In this document: one piece after another, positions 53,458 to 63,895 of the stretch
Numbering within the stretch: the stretch's first letter is position 1
How the letters are laid out: each line of letters starts with the position of its first letter
From: Sporolactobacillus spathodeae
GTDB taxonomy: Bacteria > Bacillota > Bacilli > Bacillales > Sporolactobacillaceae
NCBI RefSeq assembly: GCF_016908935.1
Contig: NZ_JAFBEV010000011.1
Location: 24,140-88,139 of the forward strand
DNA length: 64,000 nucleotides
Direction: 5' to 3'
The notes under the pieces: generated by a model
Database searches by the model: none
What the model was told of the DNA's origin: nothing
Seen by the model: only the letters and a program-made list of their open reading frames with translations
Program-made: the position numbers and the translations under genes

Positions 53458-53972
53458 AGAAGTGGCTGTCTTTTAGAAGCACTTCGGCTCATTTAGCAAA
53501 AACAAAACAATTTTTGCTGAATGATACATATTTGAGTGGGCAGGTCATATGGCTTATCGAGAGCGTTCTTTTATGATACAATGCGTACATGAAGAATTGC
53601 TTGTCAGTGCATCCTGCCGTTTCAGCAGTATTATCGCGCCGAACGAGCACGCGGGAGATACACTTTGCATGCAGGTTCTTGCGACAATTTTCTTGGATTT
53701 CGTTTAAGAATCCTATACTATGGAAGAAAGCAAAATCGGTTTCCTCGGTAAGATACCAGTGATCAGGCTTGCCAATTGTTGTCTGGCAACCATGTTTTGC
53801 TGACAATCGAAACAATGGCCCATTCAGCAAAAAATATTCGTCCGCCTGTTTGCCGGGAAAAAGGGAAACAATAACGAAGAACGAGAAGTGCCTGCGACAA
53901 AAAGCCGCAGGAAACCGGTTGCTCGCTTTTCCACCGGATTGTTGCAGGATAGAATGGAATAGGGGTGAAAAA
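53458..53972. other. Intergenic stretch upstream of clpX
   Basis: A -10-like TATACT at 53714-53719 with TTGGAT 15 nt upstream is a possible promoter; TTGCCA/TGGCAA inverted copies lie at about 53770-53792. No CtsR or CIRCE operator is seen, and the minus-strand frame here lacks family features. Confidence 0.4.
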
Positions 53973-55241
53973 ATGTTCAAATTTAACGAAGAAAAAGGAC
54001 AACTGAAGTGTTCTTTCTGCGGAAAAACACAGGATCAGGTCCGTAAACTCGTTGCAGGACCAGGGGTCTATATTTGCGACGAATGTATTGAACTGTGCAC
54101 GGAAATTGTTGAAGAAGAATTGGGTACGGATGAAGAAGTTGAATTCAAAGATATCCCGAAGCCGCAGGAAATCTGCTCTATTCTGGAAGATTACGTCATT
54201 GGACAGAATGACGCAAAGAAGAATTTGTCCGTAGCCGTTTATAATCACTATAAACGTATTAATTCGAAACAAAAACCGGATGATGTCGAGCTGTCAAAAA
54301 GCAATATTATGATGATTGGCCCAACCGGTAGCGGTAAAACGCTGCTTGCACAAACGCTGGCGCGCATTTTAAATGTACCGTTTGCGATCGCTGATGCGAC
54401 CTCATTGACTGAGGCCGGTTATGTCGGCGAAGATGTTGAAAACATTTTGTTAAAGCTCATTCAAGCCGCTGATTATGATGTGGAGAAGGCGGAAAAGGGT
54501 ATTATTTATATCGATGAGATCGATAAAATTGCTCGCAAATCAGAAAATCCGTCGATTACCCGTGATGTTTCCGGCGAAGGTGTGCAACAGGCCTTGCTGA
54601 AAATTCTTGAAGGCACGGTTGCCAGTGTGCCACCGCAGGGCGGGCGCAAGCATCCGCATCAGGAATTCATTCAGATTGACACGACGAATATTTTGTTTAT
54701 TTGTGGCGGTGCGTTTGATGGTGTTGAACAAATCATCAAGCGCCGGCTTGGCAAAAAGGTCATCGGTTTCGGCGCTGGATCGAAGGCGCAGGACATGAAG
54801 CGCGACGATGCGCTGAAGAATGTTCTTCCGGAAGATTTGCTGAAATTCGGGCTAATCCCTGAATTTATCGGTCGTCTGCCAGTAATCACAACGCTGAAAC
54901 AGCTGGATGAAGATGCGCTTGTTGATATTCTGACAAAACCGAAAAACGCGCTTGTGAAGCAGTATAAGAAGCTTCTGGAACTTGATGAAGTTGAATTGGA
55001 TTTTGAAGAAGACGCACTCCGTTCCATTGCCAAACTGGCGATCGAACGAAAAACCGGCGCGCGCGGTTTGCGTTCAATTATTGAAGGTATGATGCTCGAC
55101 GTCATGTATGAATTACCGTCGCGCGACGATATTGAGAAATGTATCATCACAAAAGAAACTGTTGATGAGAAAGAACGTCCGACGCTGGTCCTCAGTGACG
55201 GAACGACAGTTGTCAAAGAAACACCAAAAGAAAGCGCCTGA
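53973..55241 (+). CDS. clpX: ATP-dependent Clp protease ATP-binding subunit ClpX
   Basis: 422 aa unfoldase for ClpP. N-terminal zinc domain with Cys 13, 16, 35 and 38 (CSFCGK, CDECIE); Walker [17 protein letters not shown]; Walker [13 protein letters not shown]; ClpP-docking loop region with an IGFGA segment; sensor-2 [13 protein letters not shown] 53973 follows aggggtg; the longer upstream frame is not coding. Between tig and lonB as in B. subtilis. Confidence 0.98.
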   Translation: MFKFNEEKGQLKCSFCGKTQDQVRKLVAGPGVYICDECIELCTEIVEEELGTDEEVEFKDIPKPQEICSILEDYVIGQNDAKKNLSVAVYNHYKRINSKQKPDDVELSKSNIMMIGPTGSGKTLLAQTLARILNVPFAIADATSLTEAGYVGEDVENILLKLIQAADYDVEKAEKGIIYIDEIDKIARKSENPSITRDVSGEGVQQALLKILEGTVASVPPQGGRKHPHQEFIQIDTTNILFICGGAFDGVEQIIKRRLGKKVIGFGAGSKAQDMKRDDALKNVLPEDLLKFGLIPEFIGRLPVITTLKQLDEDALVDILTKPKNALVKQYKKLLELDEVELDFEEDALRSIAKLAIERKTGARGLRSIIEGMMLDVMYELPSRDDIEKCIITKETVDEKERPTLVLSDGTTVVKETPKESA

Positions 55242-55256
55242 TTTTCAGTTTTTCAT

Positions 55257-55303
55257 AAAAAAGCACCGCCCCCAGTCAAATATGGGGGCGGTGCTTTTTG
55301 CTC
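55257..55303 (+). terminator. Intrinsic terminator after clpX
   Basis: AAAAAGCACCGCCCCCA and TGGGGGCGGTGCTTTTT form a 17-bp perfect stem. Confidence 0.95.
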
Positions 55304-55354
55304 TGCCTGCGCTTCGGGCATGCCAATTTTTTTGCAGCCATCTGGAAGTATTTT

Positions 55355-55384
55355 GTTTATCTGGCAGTTGAGCTGGCAATAATG
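55355..55384 (+). promoter_or_regulatory. Sigma-F-type promoter of lonB
   Basis: GTTTA (55355-55359), a 15-nt spacer and GGCAATAATG (55375-55384) match the forespore consensus GYWTA-N15-GGNRANAHTR at every defined position. B. subtilis lonB is forespore-expressed. Confidence 0.75.
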
Positions 55385-55451
55385 GACGGTATGAAAATGG
55401 AAACGCGAGGTGCCCTGAAGCGCAGCGGATTCCTGGGGAGGCTTCTTATAA

Positions 55452-57170
55452 ATGGACTGGATGCTTTTGCTGATTCTGACACAGATATTTTTTGGGATGA
55501 TTATTGGTCTGTACTTTTGGAGTATGCTACGCAATCAACATGTGCAGCGTATTTCGGTGGATAGGGAATCGAAAAAGGAGTTGGAACAGCTGGCTGCAAT
55601 GCGCAGTCGTTCATTGACAGAGCCGCTTTCCGAGCGCATTCGTCCGAAAGGACTTGAGGAAGTTGTCGGACAAAGTGATGGCGTGCAGGCGCTTCGTGCA
55701 GCCATTTGCGGTGCCAATCCGCAGCATGTGCTCGTTTATGGCCCGCCTGGTATTGGCAAAACGGCCGCCGCCCGGCTTGTCCTGGAAGAGGCGAAGAAAA
55801 ATCCACAATCACCGTTCTTGGAGACGGCGCCATTTATTGAGCTCGACGGAGCAACGGCGCGTTTTGATGAACGTGGGATTGCCGATCCACTGATTGGCTC
55901 CGTCCACGATCCGATTTATCAGGGCGCGGGCGCGATGGGGCAGGCGGGTATCCCTCAGCCGAAAGAGGGCGCTGTGACAAAGGCGCATGGCGGAATTCTA
56001 TTTATCGATGAAATTGGTGAGCTTCATCCGATTCAAATGAATAAATTGCTGAAGGTACTCGAAGACCGCAAAGTATTTCTTGAAAGTGCCTACTACAGCA
56101 GCGAAAACAAGCAAATTCCGGCTTATATCCATGAAGTCTTTCAACGTGGACTACCGGCTGATTTTCGTCTCATCGGAGCAACAACGCGGCGTCCGGAAGA
56201 GATTCCCCCAGCGATCCGTTCACGCTGTCTCGAAATTTTCTTCAATGATCTCAGCCGCAGTGATATTCGTAAAATCGCTGCTCGCGCCGCGAATAAATTA
56301 CAGCTAAACATTCCTAGTGAATGCCTTGATAAAATAGCTGAATACGCAAAAAATGGGCGCGAATCCGTAAATATGATGCAGATTGCCGCTGGGTTGGCGT
56401 TATCGCGTGAAAAGGACAGCAAGCAAATCAGCCTGGCGGATATTGAATGGGTAATTCGTTCAAGTCGGCTGATGCCGAAACCCATGCGGAAAGTGCCGGA
56501 ACATCCAGAGGTTGGTTTTGTGAACGGGCTTGCAGTTTATGGACCGAGCCAAGGGGTCCTGCTTGAAGTCGAAGCGGCAGCGGTAAAAAGCAGACGTGGC
56601 GGCAGTTTAACGATCACCGGAATTGCTGAGGAAGAAACAGTGGGTACAAGCGGACGATCAGTCACACGTAAGAGTATGGCTCGCGGCTCCGTTGAAAATG
56701 TACTGACTGTTCTAAACCGGATGGGATTCGCCACTTATAAATATCATATCCATGTGAATTTCCCAGGCGGGTCGCTTGTTGATGGGCCTTCAGCAGGCAT
56801 TGCGATGGCGACTGCTGTTTGTTCCGCAATACTCGGTCGCCGTGTTCGAGCGGATTTGGCGATGACCGGAGAGCTCGGTCTTCATGGGCAGGTCAAGCCG
56901 ATTGGTGGCGTAATCGCCAAAATCGAAGCGGCCATTGAGGCCGATGCCAAGCAAATCATCATTCCCCGTGAGAATTTGCAGCAGACGATGATCCAGTATG
57001 AACAAGTCACGATTACGCCCGTTGATTCGCTACGTGAAGTTCTTGATATCGCACTGCTTTCGGACGATGAAACTGGCCGGCTCAATCGCCCTGCTTATGC
57101 TGAAGATTTACCACTTGAACATCCGTTGTCAGCACGAGGCGCATCGGAACGATTGAGCAAAGATGGATAA
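55452..57170 (+). CDS. lonB: ATP-dependent protease LonB
   Basis: 572 aa, membrane-anchored Lon family protease of the forespore. N-terminal membrane helix (about 3-25), AAA+ domain with Walker A GPPGIGKTAAA and Walker B GGILFIDEIGEL, then the S16 protease domain with catalytic Ser in VDGPSAGIAMATA and Lys in GGVIAKIEAAIEA. RBS ggggagg. In B. subtilis lonA follows; here lonB is followed by a structured repeat and ysxC, so it stands alone. Confidence 0.95.
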   Translation: MDWMLLLILTQIFFGMIIGLYFWSMLRNQHVQRISVDRESKKELEQLAAMRSRSLTEPLSERIRPKGLEEVVGQSDGVQALRAAICGANPQHVLVYGPPGIGKTAAARLVLEEAKKNPQSPFLETAPFIELDGATARFDERGIADPLIGSVHDPIYQGAGAMGQAGIPQPKEGAVTKAHGGILFIDEIGELHPIQMNKLLKVLEDRKVFLESAYYSSENKQIPAYIHEVFQRGLPADFRLIGATTRRPEEIPPAIRSRCLEIFFNDLSRSDIRKIAARAANKLQLNIPSECLDKIAEYAKNGRESVNMMQIAAGLALSREKDSKQISLADIEWVIRSSRLMPKPMRKVPEHPEVGFVNGLAVYGPSQGVLLEVEAAAVKSRRGGSLTITGIAEEETVGTSGRSVTRKSMARGSVENVLTVLNRMGFATYKYHIHVNFPGGSLVDGPSAGIAMATAVCSAILGRRVRADLAMTGELGLHGQVKPIGGVIAKIEAAIEADAKQIIIPRENLQQTMIQYEQVTITPVDSLREVLDIALLSDDETGRLNRPAYAEDLPLEHPLSARGASERLSKDG

Positions 57171-57300
57171 TTTGATTGTGGCGAATGAGCGTCACGGCCT
57201 CAAAAAAACATGCAAGGAAAAAGGGGATGCCTTATTGCCGAAAAAAATCGGCTTTCTGGGTCATCCTCATTTTTCTGTGCACGAGGCGAGCGCTTTTTTC

Positions 57301-57490
57301 AAAGAGATAAGAATGTATAAGATTTTGAACAAAAAATGGAGCGAAGGCGCTCTGGCGCCTTGCGGGAAAAGCGAGCCAAGTGAGACCCCGCAGATTCTCG
57401 CTTGTCTGAGGAGACGCGCGGCGCCTGCGGCAAGCGAGCAGCCAAAGCGCAATTGTTAAAAAGAACTTGGCCGTAGCCAAGTTTATCTTA
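57301..57490 (+). repeat. Structured repeat, complete copy at the position where lonA is expected
   Basis: AGATAAGAATGTATAAGATT left end; AAGGCGC/GCGCCTT small stem; GCGAGCCAAGTGAG arm; right half reads GACGCGCGGCGCCTGCGGCA, so the distal arm has changed; right end ACTTGGCCGTAGCCAAGTTT then ATCTTA. Nothing else is seen between lonB and ysxC. Confidence 0.9.
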
Positions 57491-57560
57491 ACATAGACAG
57501 CGGATACGACATCAGTTAAAATGAATGCATGGCAATTTGCCCGTTGAAAGAGGCGTTAGT

Positions 57561-58142
57561 GTGAAAGTAAACAAAGCCGAATACATCATCAGCGCGGTAG
57601 GCCCCGCGCAGTACCCAAATGATGGCATGCCAGAAATTGCTCTTGCTGGGCGTTCTAACGTCGGCAAGTCTTCGTTTATCAATAAATTGCTGAATCGCCG
57701 CAATCTTGTTCGTACCTCTGAAAAACCAGGAAAGACGCAGAAGTTGAATTATTTTCGAATTAATGATGCGTTTTATTTTGTCGATGTTCCTGGATATGGG
57801 TATGCGAAAGTTTCGAAGAAGGAAAAGGCTTCTTGGGGTCATATGCTTGAAAAATATTTTGCGGAACGCGACATGCTACACGCCGTCGTTCATCTTGTTG
57901 ATTTACGGCATCCGCCGTCCAAAGAAGACATTCAGATGCATGAATTTCTTGAGTATTTCGAACATCCGATCATCACCATCGCAACAAAGGCAGATAAAAT
58001 TGGTAGGAACAGCTATCACAAAAATGGGCAGATTATTGCTCGTGATTTGGGGTTGCGGCCGGATGAACCACTTATCTACTTTTCATCGCTCTCTGGTCTC
58101 GGGAAAGATGAGGCTTGGAAGGAATTGGAAAAATATTTGTGA
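57561..58142 (+). CDS. ysxC: Ribosome biogenesis GTPase YsxC/EngB
   Basis: 193 aa, GTPase for 50S subunit assembly. G1 AGRSNVGKSSFIN, G2 region GKTQKLNYFRI, G3 VDVPGYGYAK, G4 ATKADKI, G5 FSSLSGLG. GTG 57561 is 8 nt after gaaagagg. In B. subtilis ysxC also lies just before hemA. RNA from it ends in the terminator at 58146. Confidence 0.96.
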   Translation: MKVNKAEYIISAVGPAQYPNDGMPEIALAGRSNVGKSSFINKLLNRRNLVRTSEKPGKTQKLNYFRINDAFYFVDVPGYGYAKVSKKEKASWGHMLEKYFAERDMLHAVVHLVDLRHPPSKEDIQMHEFLEYFEHPIITIATKADKIGRNSYHKNGQIIARDLGLRPDEPLIYFSSLSGLGKDEAWKELEKYL

Positions 58143-58145
58143 AAT

Positions 58146-58200
58146 TAGCGACAGGATACCGCAGCATTGTCCCGGTATTCGGTCGCTATTATTTTTTTAT
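58146..58200 (+). terminator. Terminator between ysxC and hemA
   Basis: AGCGACAGGATACC pairs with GGTATTCGGTCGCT (two mismatches) followed by ATTATTTTTTT. So the hem operon starts from its own promoter; no clear PerR box is visible in the 200 bp before hemA. Confidence 0.8.
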
Positions 58201-58402
58201 GCGTAAACAAAAGGCTTGTTATTGTGAACATTGTGTGAAAACCGGCTGTATTCAGTACTTTTCCAATTCTATACTTTGATTTTGAACGGCAAATTTGCTA
58301 TTTTGAAACAGGACAGTTTTGTACGCGATATTGCCACACGGATGACACAAAAATTTTAAAATTGAACTTTGACATACTGGGAATGACCGGAGGGAAAGCG
58401 CT

Positions 58403-59746
58403 ATGCACATTCTGGCTATTGGGGTTGACTTTCAGCATGCGCCGGTAGAGATACGCGAGCGACTGACTTTTGAACCCTCAGAATTGGAACAGGCACTGAC
58501 AGAACTAAGAGAATCAAAGAGTATTTTTGAAAATGTGATTGTTTCGACATGCAACCGGACAGAGATATTTGTCGTCAGTGATCAGCTGCATACGGGGAAA
58601 TATTACACGAAATGTTTTTTTGCAGATTGGTTTCATATGGATCGCCAATTACTCGGAAACTATCTGACAATTAAAGAAGATGCTGAGGCGGTGCACCACC
58701 TCTTCAGCGTCGCATGCGGTCTTGAATCGATGGTGCTCGGCGAGACGCAGATTCTGGGGCAAGTACGCAAGGGCTTTCTGCTTGCTCAAAGCCTTGGCAC
58801 GACCGGGACTTTTTTTAATGAACTATTTAAGGAAGCAATTACTATCGCCAAACACGCGCATGAGCAGACGCAGATCAACGATCATCCTGTCTCGGTAAGC
58901 TATGCGTCGGTGGAATTGCTCCGATCGACTGCCGGATCACTGGCGAATCAATCAGTTTTGCTGCTTGGCGCAGGTGAGATGAGTAAACTTGCGGTGAATT
59001 ATTTGCAAGGCACGCAGGCTGGAAAGCTGACGATTGCTAATCGGACACAGAATCGGGCGGAGAAACTCGCTGCTTCTTGTGGTGCGTCTGCTCTTTCTCT
59101 TGACGCAGCACGCAAAAGTCTGAATGAATTTGATATAATCATTGCCGCGACTTCGTCGAAACATTATCTGCTCACGGCAGAGGATTTTCAGGCAGCGGGT
59201 CTGACACATACGCTTCTGGTGATGGATATCGGCGTGCCAAGAAACATTGATCCTGAAGCGGCGTCGCTTGATGTGATTAAGCTCCTAGATATTGATAATT
59301 TGGCGCATATTATTGATACAAACAAGGAAGCACGCAAGAAGGCGGCAGTTGAGGTGGAACAGTTGATCGAGGTACAGCAGCAGAAGTTTCTTCAGTGGCT
59401 GCATACGCTTGGCGTTGTGCCGGTTATTGCAGCGCTGCGGCAGAAAGCGTTGGCAATTCAAGCGGAAACAATGCGCAGCATGGAAAATAAGTTACCTGAA
59501 CTGACCGAACAAGAGCGTAAAATTATCGGTAAGCACGCTAAGAGCATGATCAATCAACTGATGCGTGATCCGATCAACAAAGTAAAGGAACTCGCCTGCG
59601 GGGAGCATGGCCCTCATGCCGTCGATCTCTTTGCTGAAATATTCAATTTGTCCGATCGTGTCGAAAGGGCTTCGGCGGAGACAACGAAGCAAACGATTGA
59701 AGGAAGAAGCACGGAATGCGCATTTTCAGCATTGAATGCGCGATAA
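58403..59746 (+). CDS. hemA: Glutamyl-tRNA reductase
   Basis: First enzyme of C5 tetrapyrrole synthesis: NADPH reduction of Glu-tRNA to glutamate-1-semialdehyde. 447 aa. Catalytic Cys at residue 50 in VIVSTCNRTEIF; YASVELLRS; NADPH motif LLLGAGEMSKLAVNYL; C-terminal dimerisation helix. RBS ggaggg. hemC follows after 50 bp; the membrane protein gene hemX that separates them in B. subtilis is absent. Confidence 0.97.
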   Translation: MHILAIGVDFQHAPVEIRERLTFEPSELEQALTELRESKSIFENVIVSTCNRTEIFVVSDQLHTGKYYTKCFFADWFHMDRQLLGNYLTIKEDAEAVHHLFSVACGLESMVLGETQILGQVRKGFLLAQSLGTTGTFFNELFKEAITIAKHAHEQTQINDHPVSVSYASVELLRSTAGSLANQSVLLLGAGEMSKLAVNYLQGTQAGKLTIANRTQNRAEKLAASCGASALSLDAARKSLNEFDIIIAATSSKHYLLTAEDFQAAGLTHTLLVMDIGVPRNIDPEAASLDVIKLLDIDNLAHIIDTNKEARKKAAVEVEQLIEVQQQKFLQWLHTLGVVPVIAALRQKALAIQAETMRSMENKLPELTEQERKIIGKHAKSMINQLMRDPINKVKELACGEHGPHAVDLFAEIFNLSDRVERASAETTKQTIEGRSTECAFSALNAR

Positions 59747-59795
59747 TCAGTTTGATAGATTATAAGACGATGAGCCGACGAAAGAAGTGGAAAAG

Positions 59796-60731
59796 ATGCG
59801 TACCATTCATGTTGGATCGCGCAAGAGCAAGCTTGCGCTCGTGCAAAGCCAGCAGATCATCCATGATTTAAGCGATCAATTTGATGATTTGAAATTTTCA
59901 CTCGATCATATCGTGACAAAAGGTGATCGAATACTCGACACAACTTTATCAAAGATTGGGGGGAAAGGGTTATTCGTCAAGGAAATTGAACTTGCTCTTT
60001 TAAACGGCAGCATTGATTTCGCAGTCCATAGTATGAAGGACATGCCGGCCGCGCTTCCTGAGGGCTTGCTAATCGCTGCGATACCGCGGCGGGAAGTTCC
60101 TGCTGATGTGCTGGTTACGCGAGACGGTTGCCCGCTGGAAAACTTGCCTGAGGGTGCTTGTGTTGGTACAAGTAGCTTACGTCGCGCCGCCCAGCTCCTC
60201 CATGTCCGTGACGATCTCAAAATTCTAAATTTGCGCGGCAATGTCGATACGCGGCTGAAGAAACTTGAAGCGGGTGACTATGATGCAATTGTACTTGCTG
60301 CAGCAGGAATGAAACGGCTGGGCATCCAAGCAAATGGTGTTCCGCTTGCTTTTGACGCTGTACTGCCCGCTGTGGGTCAGGGTGCGCTAGCCATTGAATG
60401 CCGCACATCTGACCAAGATTTGAGGGACAGACTGAGCAAAATCAATGATCCTGAAACGGAAACAACGGTGCGCGCGGAACGCGCTTTTCTGAAAAAATTG
60501 AATGGCGGTTGTCAAGTGCCAATTGCGGCTTTCTGCACGATGCATACAGACGGTTCTCTGACTTTGACGGGACTTGTTGCTTCAGTAGATGGAAAAGAGA
60601 TCTTGAAAACAACACAAACTGGCACTGAGCCGGAGATGATCGGCTATCGCGCGGCAGAAATTTTGCTGCAGAAAGGTGCAGAACAGATCTTAGCCGAAGC
60701 GGCGGAAGACAGTGATAGTCATGAACGTTAA
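59796..60731 (+). CDS. hemC: Porphobilinogen deaminase (hydroxymethylbilane synthase)
   Basis: Condenses four porphobilinogens, 311 aa. MRTIHVGSRKSKLALVQSQQ start, VKEIELALLNGSIDFAVHSM, and the dipyrromethane-binding Cys in KLNGGCQVPIAAFC. ATG 59796 gives the conserved start; GTG 59787 is an alternative. Overlaps hemD. Confidence 0.96.
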   Translation: MRTIHVGSRKSKLALVQSQQIIHDLSDQFDDLKFSLDHIVTKGDRILDTTLSKIGGKGLFVKEIELALLNGSIDFAVHSMKDMPAALPEGLLIAAIPRREVPADVLVTRDGCPLENLPEGACVGTSSLRRAAQLLHVRDDLKILNLRGNVDTRLKKLEAGDYDAIVLAAAGMKRLGIQANGVPLAFDAVLPAVGQGALAIECRTSDQDLRDRLSKINDPETETTVRAERAFLKKLNGGCQVPIAAFCTMHTDGSLTLTGLVASVDGKEILKTTQTGTEPEMIGYRAAEILLQKGAEQILAEAAEDSDSHER

Positions 60732-61503
60732 GCGCCAGGACGCCGCACTTTTAGGAAAGAAAATTTTGGTGACGCGTGCTGCAAACCAGGCAAAAGAAAT
60801 GGCGGATCGGATCCGATACTATGGAGGAGAACCGGTTTTTGCCCAAGTGATTGCCTATCGTCCCGCGCAAGGAACAGAGGCGGAATGCGAGGCCTGGAAT
60901 AAGGCTGTTCGTGAGGCGGAATGGGTGATTCTCACGAGCCAGAATGCTTTGGATTTTTTTATCCGTCAAACCGATCCGAACATCCTGGGAAAACTAAAAT
61001 GGGCTTGTGTTGGTAAAAAGACTGCGGAACGTCTTGCCTCTTACGGGTTTCAAGCCGACTTTCTGCCTGCACGGTTTACGGCGGATAGTCTAGCTCAGTC
61101 GTTTGCTGTCAATGTGCAGAGGCCGTGTCGCGCAGTCGTACCAATGGGCTCTTTGTCAGATGGTCATTGGCTTGAGCCCTTGAGGCGCGCCAATATTCAT
61201 CTAACGGAACGGGTGCTTTACGAGACAGTTGCCTGCACGTCCGAACGGGAAAACTTGGAGGCAGCGGTGCGCCAAGGAACATTAGACGTTCTAACTTTCG
61301 CTAGTCCGTCTGCCGTCTCTTTTTTTACCGAACTGTTAGAGGATAAAGATTGGCACGCAGCCTTCGCTCATTGTCTGGTCGCAGCTATTGGCCCGTCTAC
61401 AGGTCGGGAAATTGAGAAAATCGGTTATTTTCCGGAAGTAATTCCGGTTCAGCATACAGCGCAGGCATTGGTTGATGCGCTTGCAAGTTTCTACTCCAAA
61501 TAA
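60721..61503 (+). CDS. hemD: Uroporphyrinogen-III synthase
   Basis: Ring closure and D-ring inversion, 260 aa. The sequence is divergent as usual for HemD, with LGKKILVTRAANQAKEMADR at the start, WVILTSQNALDFF and later LTFASPSAVSFF, IGPSTGREIEKIGY. Its start lies inside the end of hemC; ATG 60721 is preferred, GTG 60712 possible. No fused SUMT domain. Confidence 0.92.
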   Translation: MNVKRQDAALLGKKILVTRAANQAKEMADRIRYYGGEPVFAQVIAYRPAQGTEAECEAWNKAVREAEWVILTSQNALDFFIRQTDPNILGKLKWACVGKKTAERLASYGFQADFLPARFTADSLAQSFAVNVQRPCRAVVPMGSLSDGHWLEPLRRANIHLTERVLYETVACTSERENLEAAVRQGTLDVLTFASPSAVSFFTELLEDKDWHAAFAHCLVAAIGPSTGREIEKIGYFPEVIPVQHTAQALVDALASFYSK

Positions 61504-61518
61504 AAGGAAGTTTTAAGG

Positions 61519-62505
61519 ATGAGCAATTCACTTAATTTTGATCGACATCGCAGACTGAGGCGGACAGCCGTTTTGCGTGATATGGTTCGTGAAACAAAGC
61601 TTGAGGTCAATGATTTCATTTATCCAATTTTCGTTGTTGCCGGTGAAAATATCAAAGAAGAAATTCCGTCGATGCCGAATGTCTTTCAGTATTCGCTGAA
61701 TCGCTTGGATGAGGAATTGCAGGAAGTTTCCCGCCTTGGTATTCCAGCAATCATGTTTTTCGGCATTCCGGCAAAGAAGGACGCGCTTGGATCAGGCGCC
61801 TATGCGTCAGATGGTATCGTTCAGGAAGCGATTCGCCAAACGAAGAAAAATTATCCCGATTTGATCGTGATTGCCGACACCTGTATGTGTGAATATACCG
61901 ATCACGGACATTGCGGCATTATACATGACGGTGTGGTCGATAATGACGAAAGTCTCGGCTATCTGGTTAAAACAGCAGTTTCCCAGGCGGAAGCGGGTGC
62001 CGATATCATTGCGCCGTCCAATATGATGGACGGATTTGTGGCTGCGATTCGTAAGGGATTGGATGAAGCCGGATTTATCGATATTCCGATTATGTCTTAT
62101 GCCGTCAAATATGCGTCGGCTTTTTATGGCCCGTTCCGCGATGCAGCAGATAGCTCGCCGCAATTTGGCGATCGTAAATCGTATCAGATGGATCCAGCGA
62201 ACCGCCGTGAAGCGTTGCTTGAAGCGGAATCAGATGTTCGTGAAGGTGCCGATTTCCTGATCGTCAAACCAGGACTTCCTTATCTTGATGTGCTGCGCGA
62301 AGTTCGTGATCGTTTTAACCTACCGCTCGTTTCCTATAATGTCAGCGGCGAATACGCAATGGTTAAAGCAGCTGCGCAGAAGGGGTGGATCGATGAGAAG
62401 AAGATCGTGCTTGAGGCCTTAACATCAATGAAACGGGCTGGCGCAGATATGATTATTACCTATCACGCGAAAGACGCGGTAAACTGGCTCAGAGGGGAAG
62501 AATGA
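61519..62505 (+). CDS. hemB: Delta-aminolevulinic acid dehydratase (porphobilinogen synthase)
   Basis: 328 aa. Zinc-type enzyme: three Cys in [14 protein letters not shown]; Schiff-base lysines in [20 protein letters not shown] and [11 protein letters not shown]; hallmark [15 protein letters not shown] aaggaag. hemL begins within 4 bp of its stop. Confidence 0.97.
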   Translation: MSNSLNFDRHRRLRRTAVLRDMVRETKLEVNDFIYPIFVVAGENIKEEIPSMPNVFQYSLNRLDEELQEVSRLGIPAIMFFGIPAKKDALGSGAYASDGIVQEAIRQTKKNYPDLIVIADTCMCEYTDHGHCGIIHDGVVDNDESLGYLVKTAVSQAEAGADIIAPSNMMDGFVAAIRKGLDEAGFIDIPIMSYAVKYASAFYGPFRDAADSSPQFGDRKSYQMDPANRREALLEAESDVREGADFLIVKPGLPYLDVLREVRDRFNLPLVSYNVSGEYAMVKAAAQKGWIDEKKIVLEALTSMKRAGADMIITYHAKDAVNWLRGEE

Positions 62506-62508
62506 TTG

Positions 62509-63801
62509 ATGCATTTCAGTAAATCAATAGCTGCTTATGAAGAGGCAAAACCGCTGATGCCAGGCGGTGTCAATAGCCCAGTGCGATCTTTTCCTTCGGT
62601 TGATCTGGATCCAATTTATATGGATCACGGCAAGGGATCGAAAGTTTATGATCTAGATGGCAATGAATACATTGACTATGTATTGAGCTGGGGACCACTG
62701 ATTCTCGGTCATGCGGATGAGAAAGTCGTTGAGGCGATTAAAGAAACGGCTGAAAAAGGGACAAGTTTCGGCGCACCCCACGTTTTTGAAACAAAACTAG
62801 CCGAAGAAGTGATTCGTCGTGTGCCGTCGATTGAGATGATTCGCATGGTTAATTCAGGAACGGAAGCAACGATGAGCGCGATTCGTCTCGCTCGTGGCTA
62901 TACGGGACGCACGAAGATTTTAAAATTCGAAGGCAGTTATCACGGCAGCTCTGATTCATTGCTAATAAAGGCTGGGTCAGGGGTGGCGACACTTGGATTG
63001 CCAGACAGCCCGGGGGTTCCGGAGCAGCTGGCTCAAAATACGCTGACAGTCCCATACAATGATTTGGCGAGTGTTGAAGCGGTGTTTAAGCGCTTTGGCG
63101 CTGATTTGGCTTGCGTGATTGTTGAACCGGTTGCTGGCAATATGGGTGTTGTGCCCCCTCTGCCTGGTTTTCTGGAAGGCTTGCGCCAGATAACAAAGGA
63201 ATACGGTACATTGTTGATTTTTGATGAAGTCATGACTGGATTTCGTGTCGATTACCATTGTGCCCAAGGTCATTTTGGTATCACACCGGATTTGACGACG
63301 CTTGGTAAAGTCATTGGCGGCGGGCTCCCGGTCGGTGCATACGGTGGCCGGCGTGAAATCATGGAGCAAATTGCGCCTCAGGGACCGGTTTATCAGGCAG
63401 GCACATTGTCTGGTAATCCGCTTGCGATGGCAGCTGGCTATATGACACTTTCTCAATTGACACCGGAGGATTATAAGGAATTCCGGCGCAAAGCGGATCG
63501 CCTGGCTGAGGGCTACAAAGCTGCGGCGCAAAAATACAGCATTCCGCTAACGGTCAATCAAGAGGGCGCGATGATGGGTTTCTTCTTTAACGAAGGCCCC
63601 GTGACCAATTACCAACAAGCGAAGTCATGCAATCTCAGCCATTTCCGCAAATACTTTGCGACAATGATTGAACAAGGCATTTCACTGCCGCCATCACAGT
63701 TCGAAGGGGTCTTCCTTTCAACGCGGCATTCAGACGAAGACATCGAAAAGACGATCCTAGCTGCTGAACAAGCATTTAAAACGATTGCCGAAGAAAGCTG
63801 A
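62509..63801 (+). CDS. hemL: Glutamate-1-semialdehyde 2,1-aminomutase
   Basis: PLP class III aminotransferase-fold enzyme, 430 aa, making 5-aminolevulinate. N-terminal [43 protein letters not shown] and the PLP lysine in [21 protein letters not shown] 62509 follows agaggggaag; TTG 62506 is also in frame. Last gene of hemACDBL. Followed by a terminator. Confidence 0.97.
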   Translation: MHFSKSIAAYEEAKPLMPGGVNSPVRSFPSVDLDPIYMDHGKGSKVYDLDGNEYIDYVLSWGPLILGHADEKVVEAIKETAEKGTSFGAPHVFETKLAEEVIRRVPSIEMIRMVNSGTEATMSAIRLARGYTGRTKILKFEGSYHGSSDSLLIKAGSGVATLGLPDSPGVPEQLAQNTLTVPYNDLASVEAVFKRFGADLACVIVEPVAGNMGVVPPLPGFLEGLRQITKEYGTLLIFDEVMTGFRVDYHCAQGHFGITPDLTTLGKVIGGGLPVGAYGGRREIMEQIAPQGPVYQAGTLSGNPLAMAAGYMTLSQLTPEDYKEFRRKADRLAEGYKAAAQKYSIPLTVNQEGAMMGFFFNEGPVTNYQQAKSCNLSHFRKYFATMIEQGISLPPSQFEGVFLSTRHSDEDIEKTILAAEQAFKTIAEES

Positions 63802-63836
63802 GTTTTGCTTTTTTTTAATAAAATATGGTGAGTTAG

Positions 63837-63868
63837 AAAAGCCGGGAAGCGCATTCCCGGCTTTTTTG
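63837..63868 (+). terminator. Terminator of the hem operon
   Basis: AAAGCCGGGAA and TTCCCGGCTTT form an 11-bp perfect stem followed by TTT. Confidence 0.93.
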
Positions 63869-63895
63869 TACGTTAAGATTGTATAAAGATTTTAA
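63868..63895 (+). repeat. Possible left-end remnant of the structured repeat
   Basis: GTACGTTAAGATTGTATAAA and GATTTT resemble the left end; the core is not present before the window ends. Confidence 0.4.

Noticed and set aside
53489..53980. 163-codon minus-strand frame upstream of clpX
   Set aside because: No ribosome binding site or family motif, unusual composition, and it overlaps the clpX start region.
54671..55216. Long minus-strand frame inside clpX
   Set aside because: Ser/Arg-rich shadow of the clpX reading frame.
58201..58402. PerR or Rex operator before hemA
   Set aside because: Only direct TTGTG-type repeats are seen; neither TTATAATNATTATAA nor TTGTGAANNNNTTCACAA is matched.
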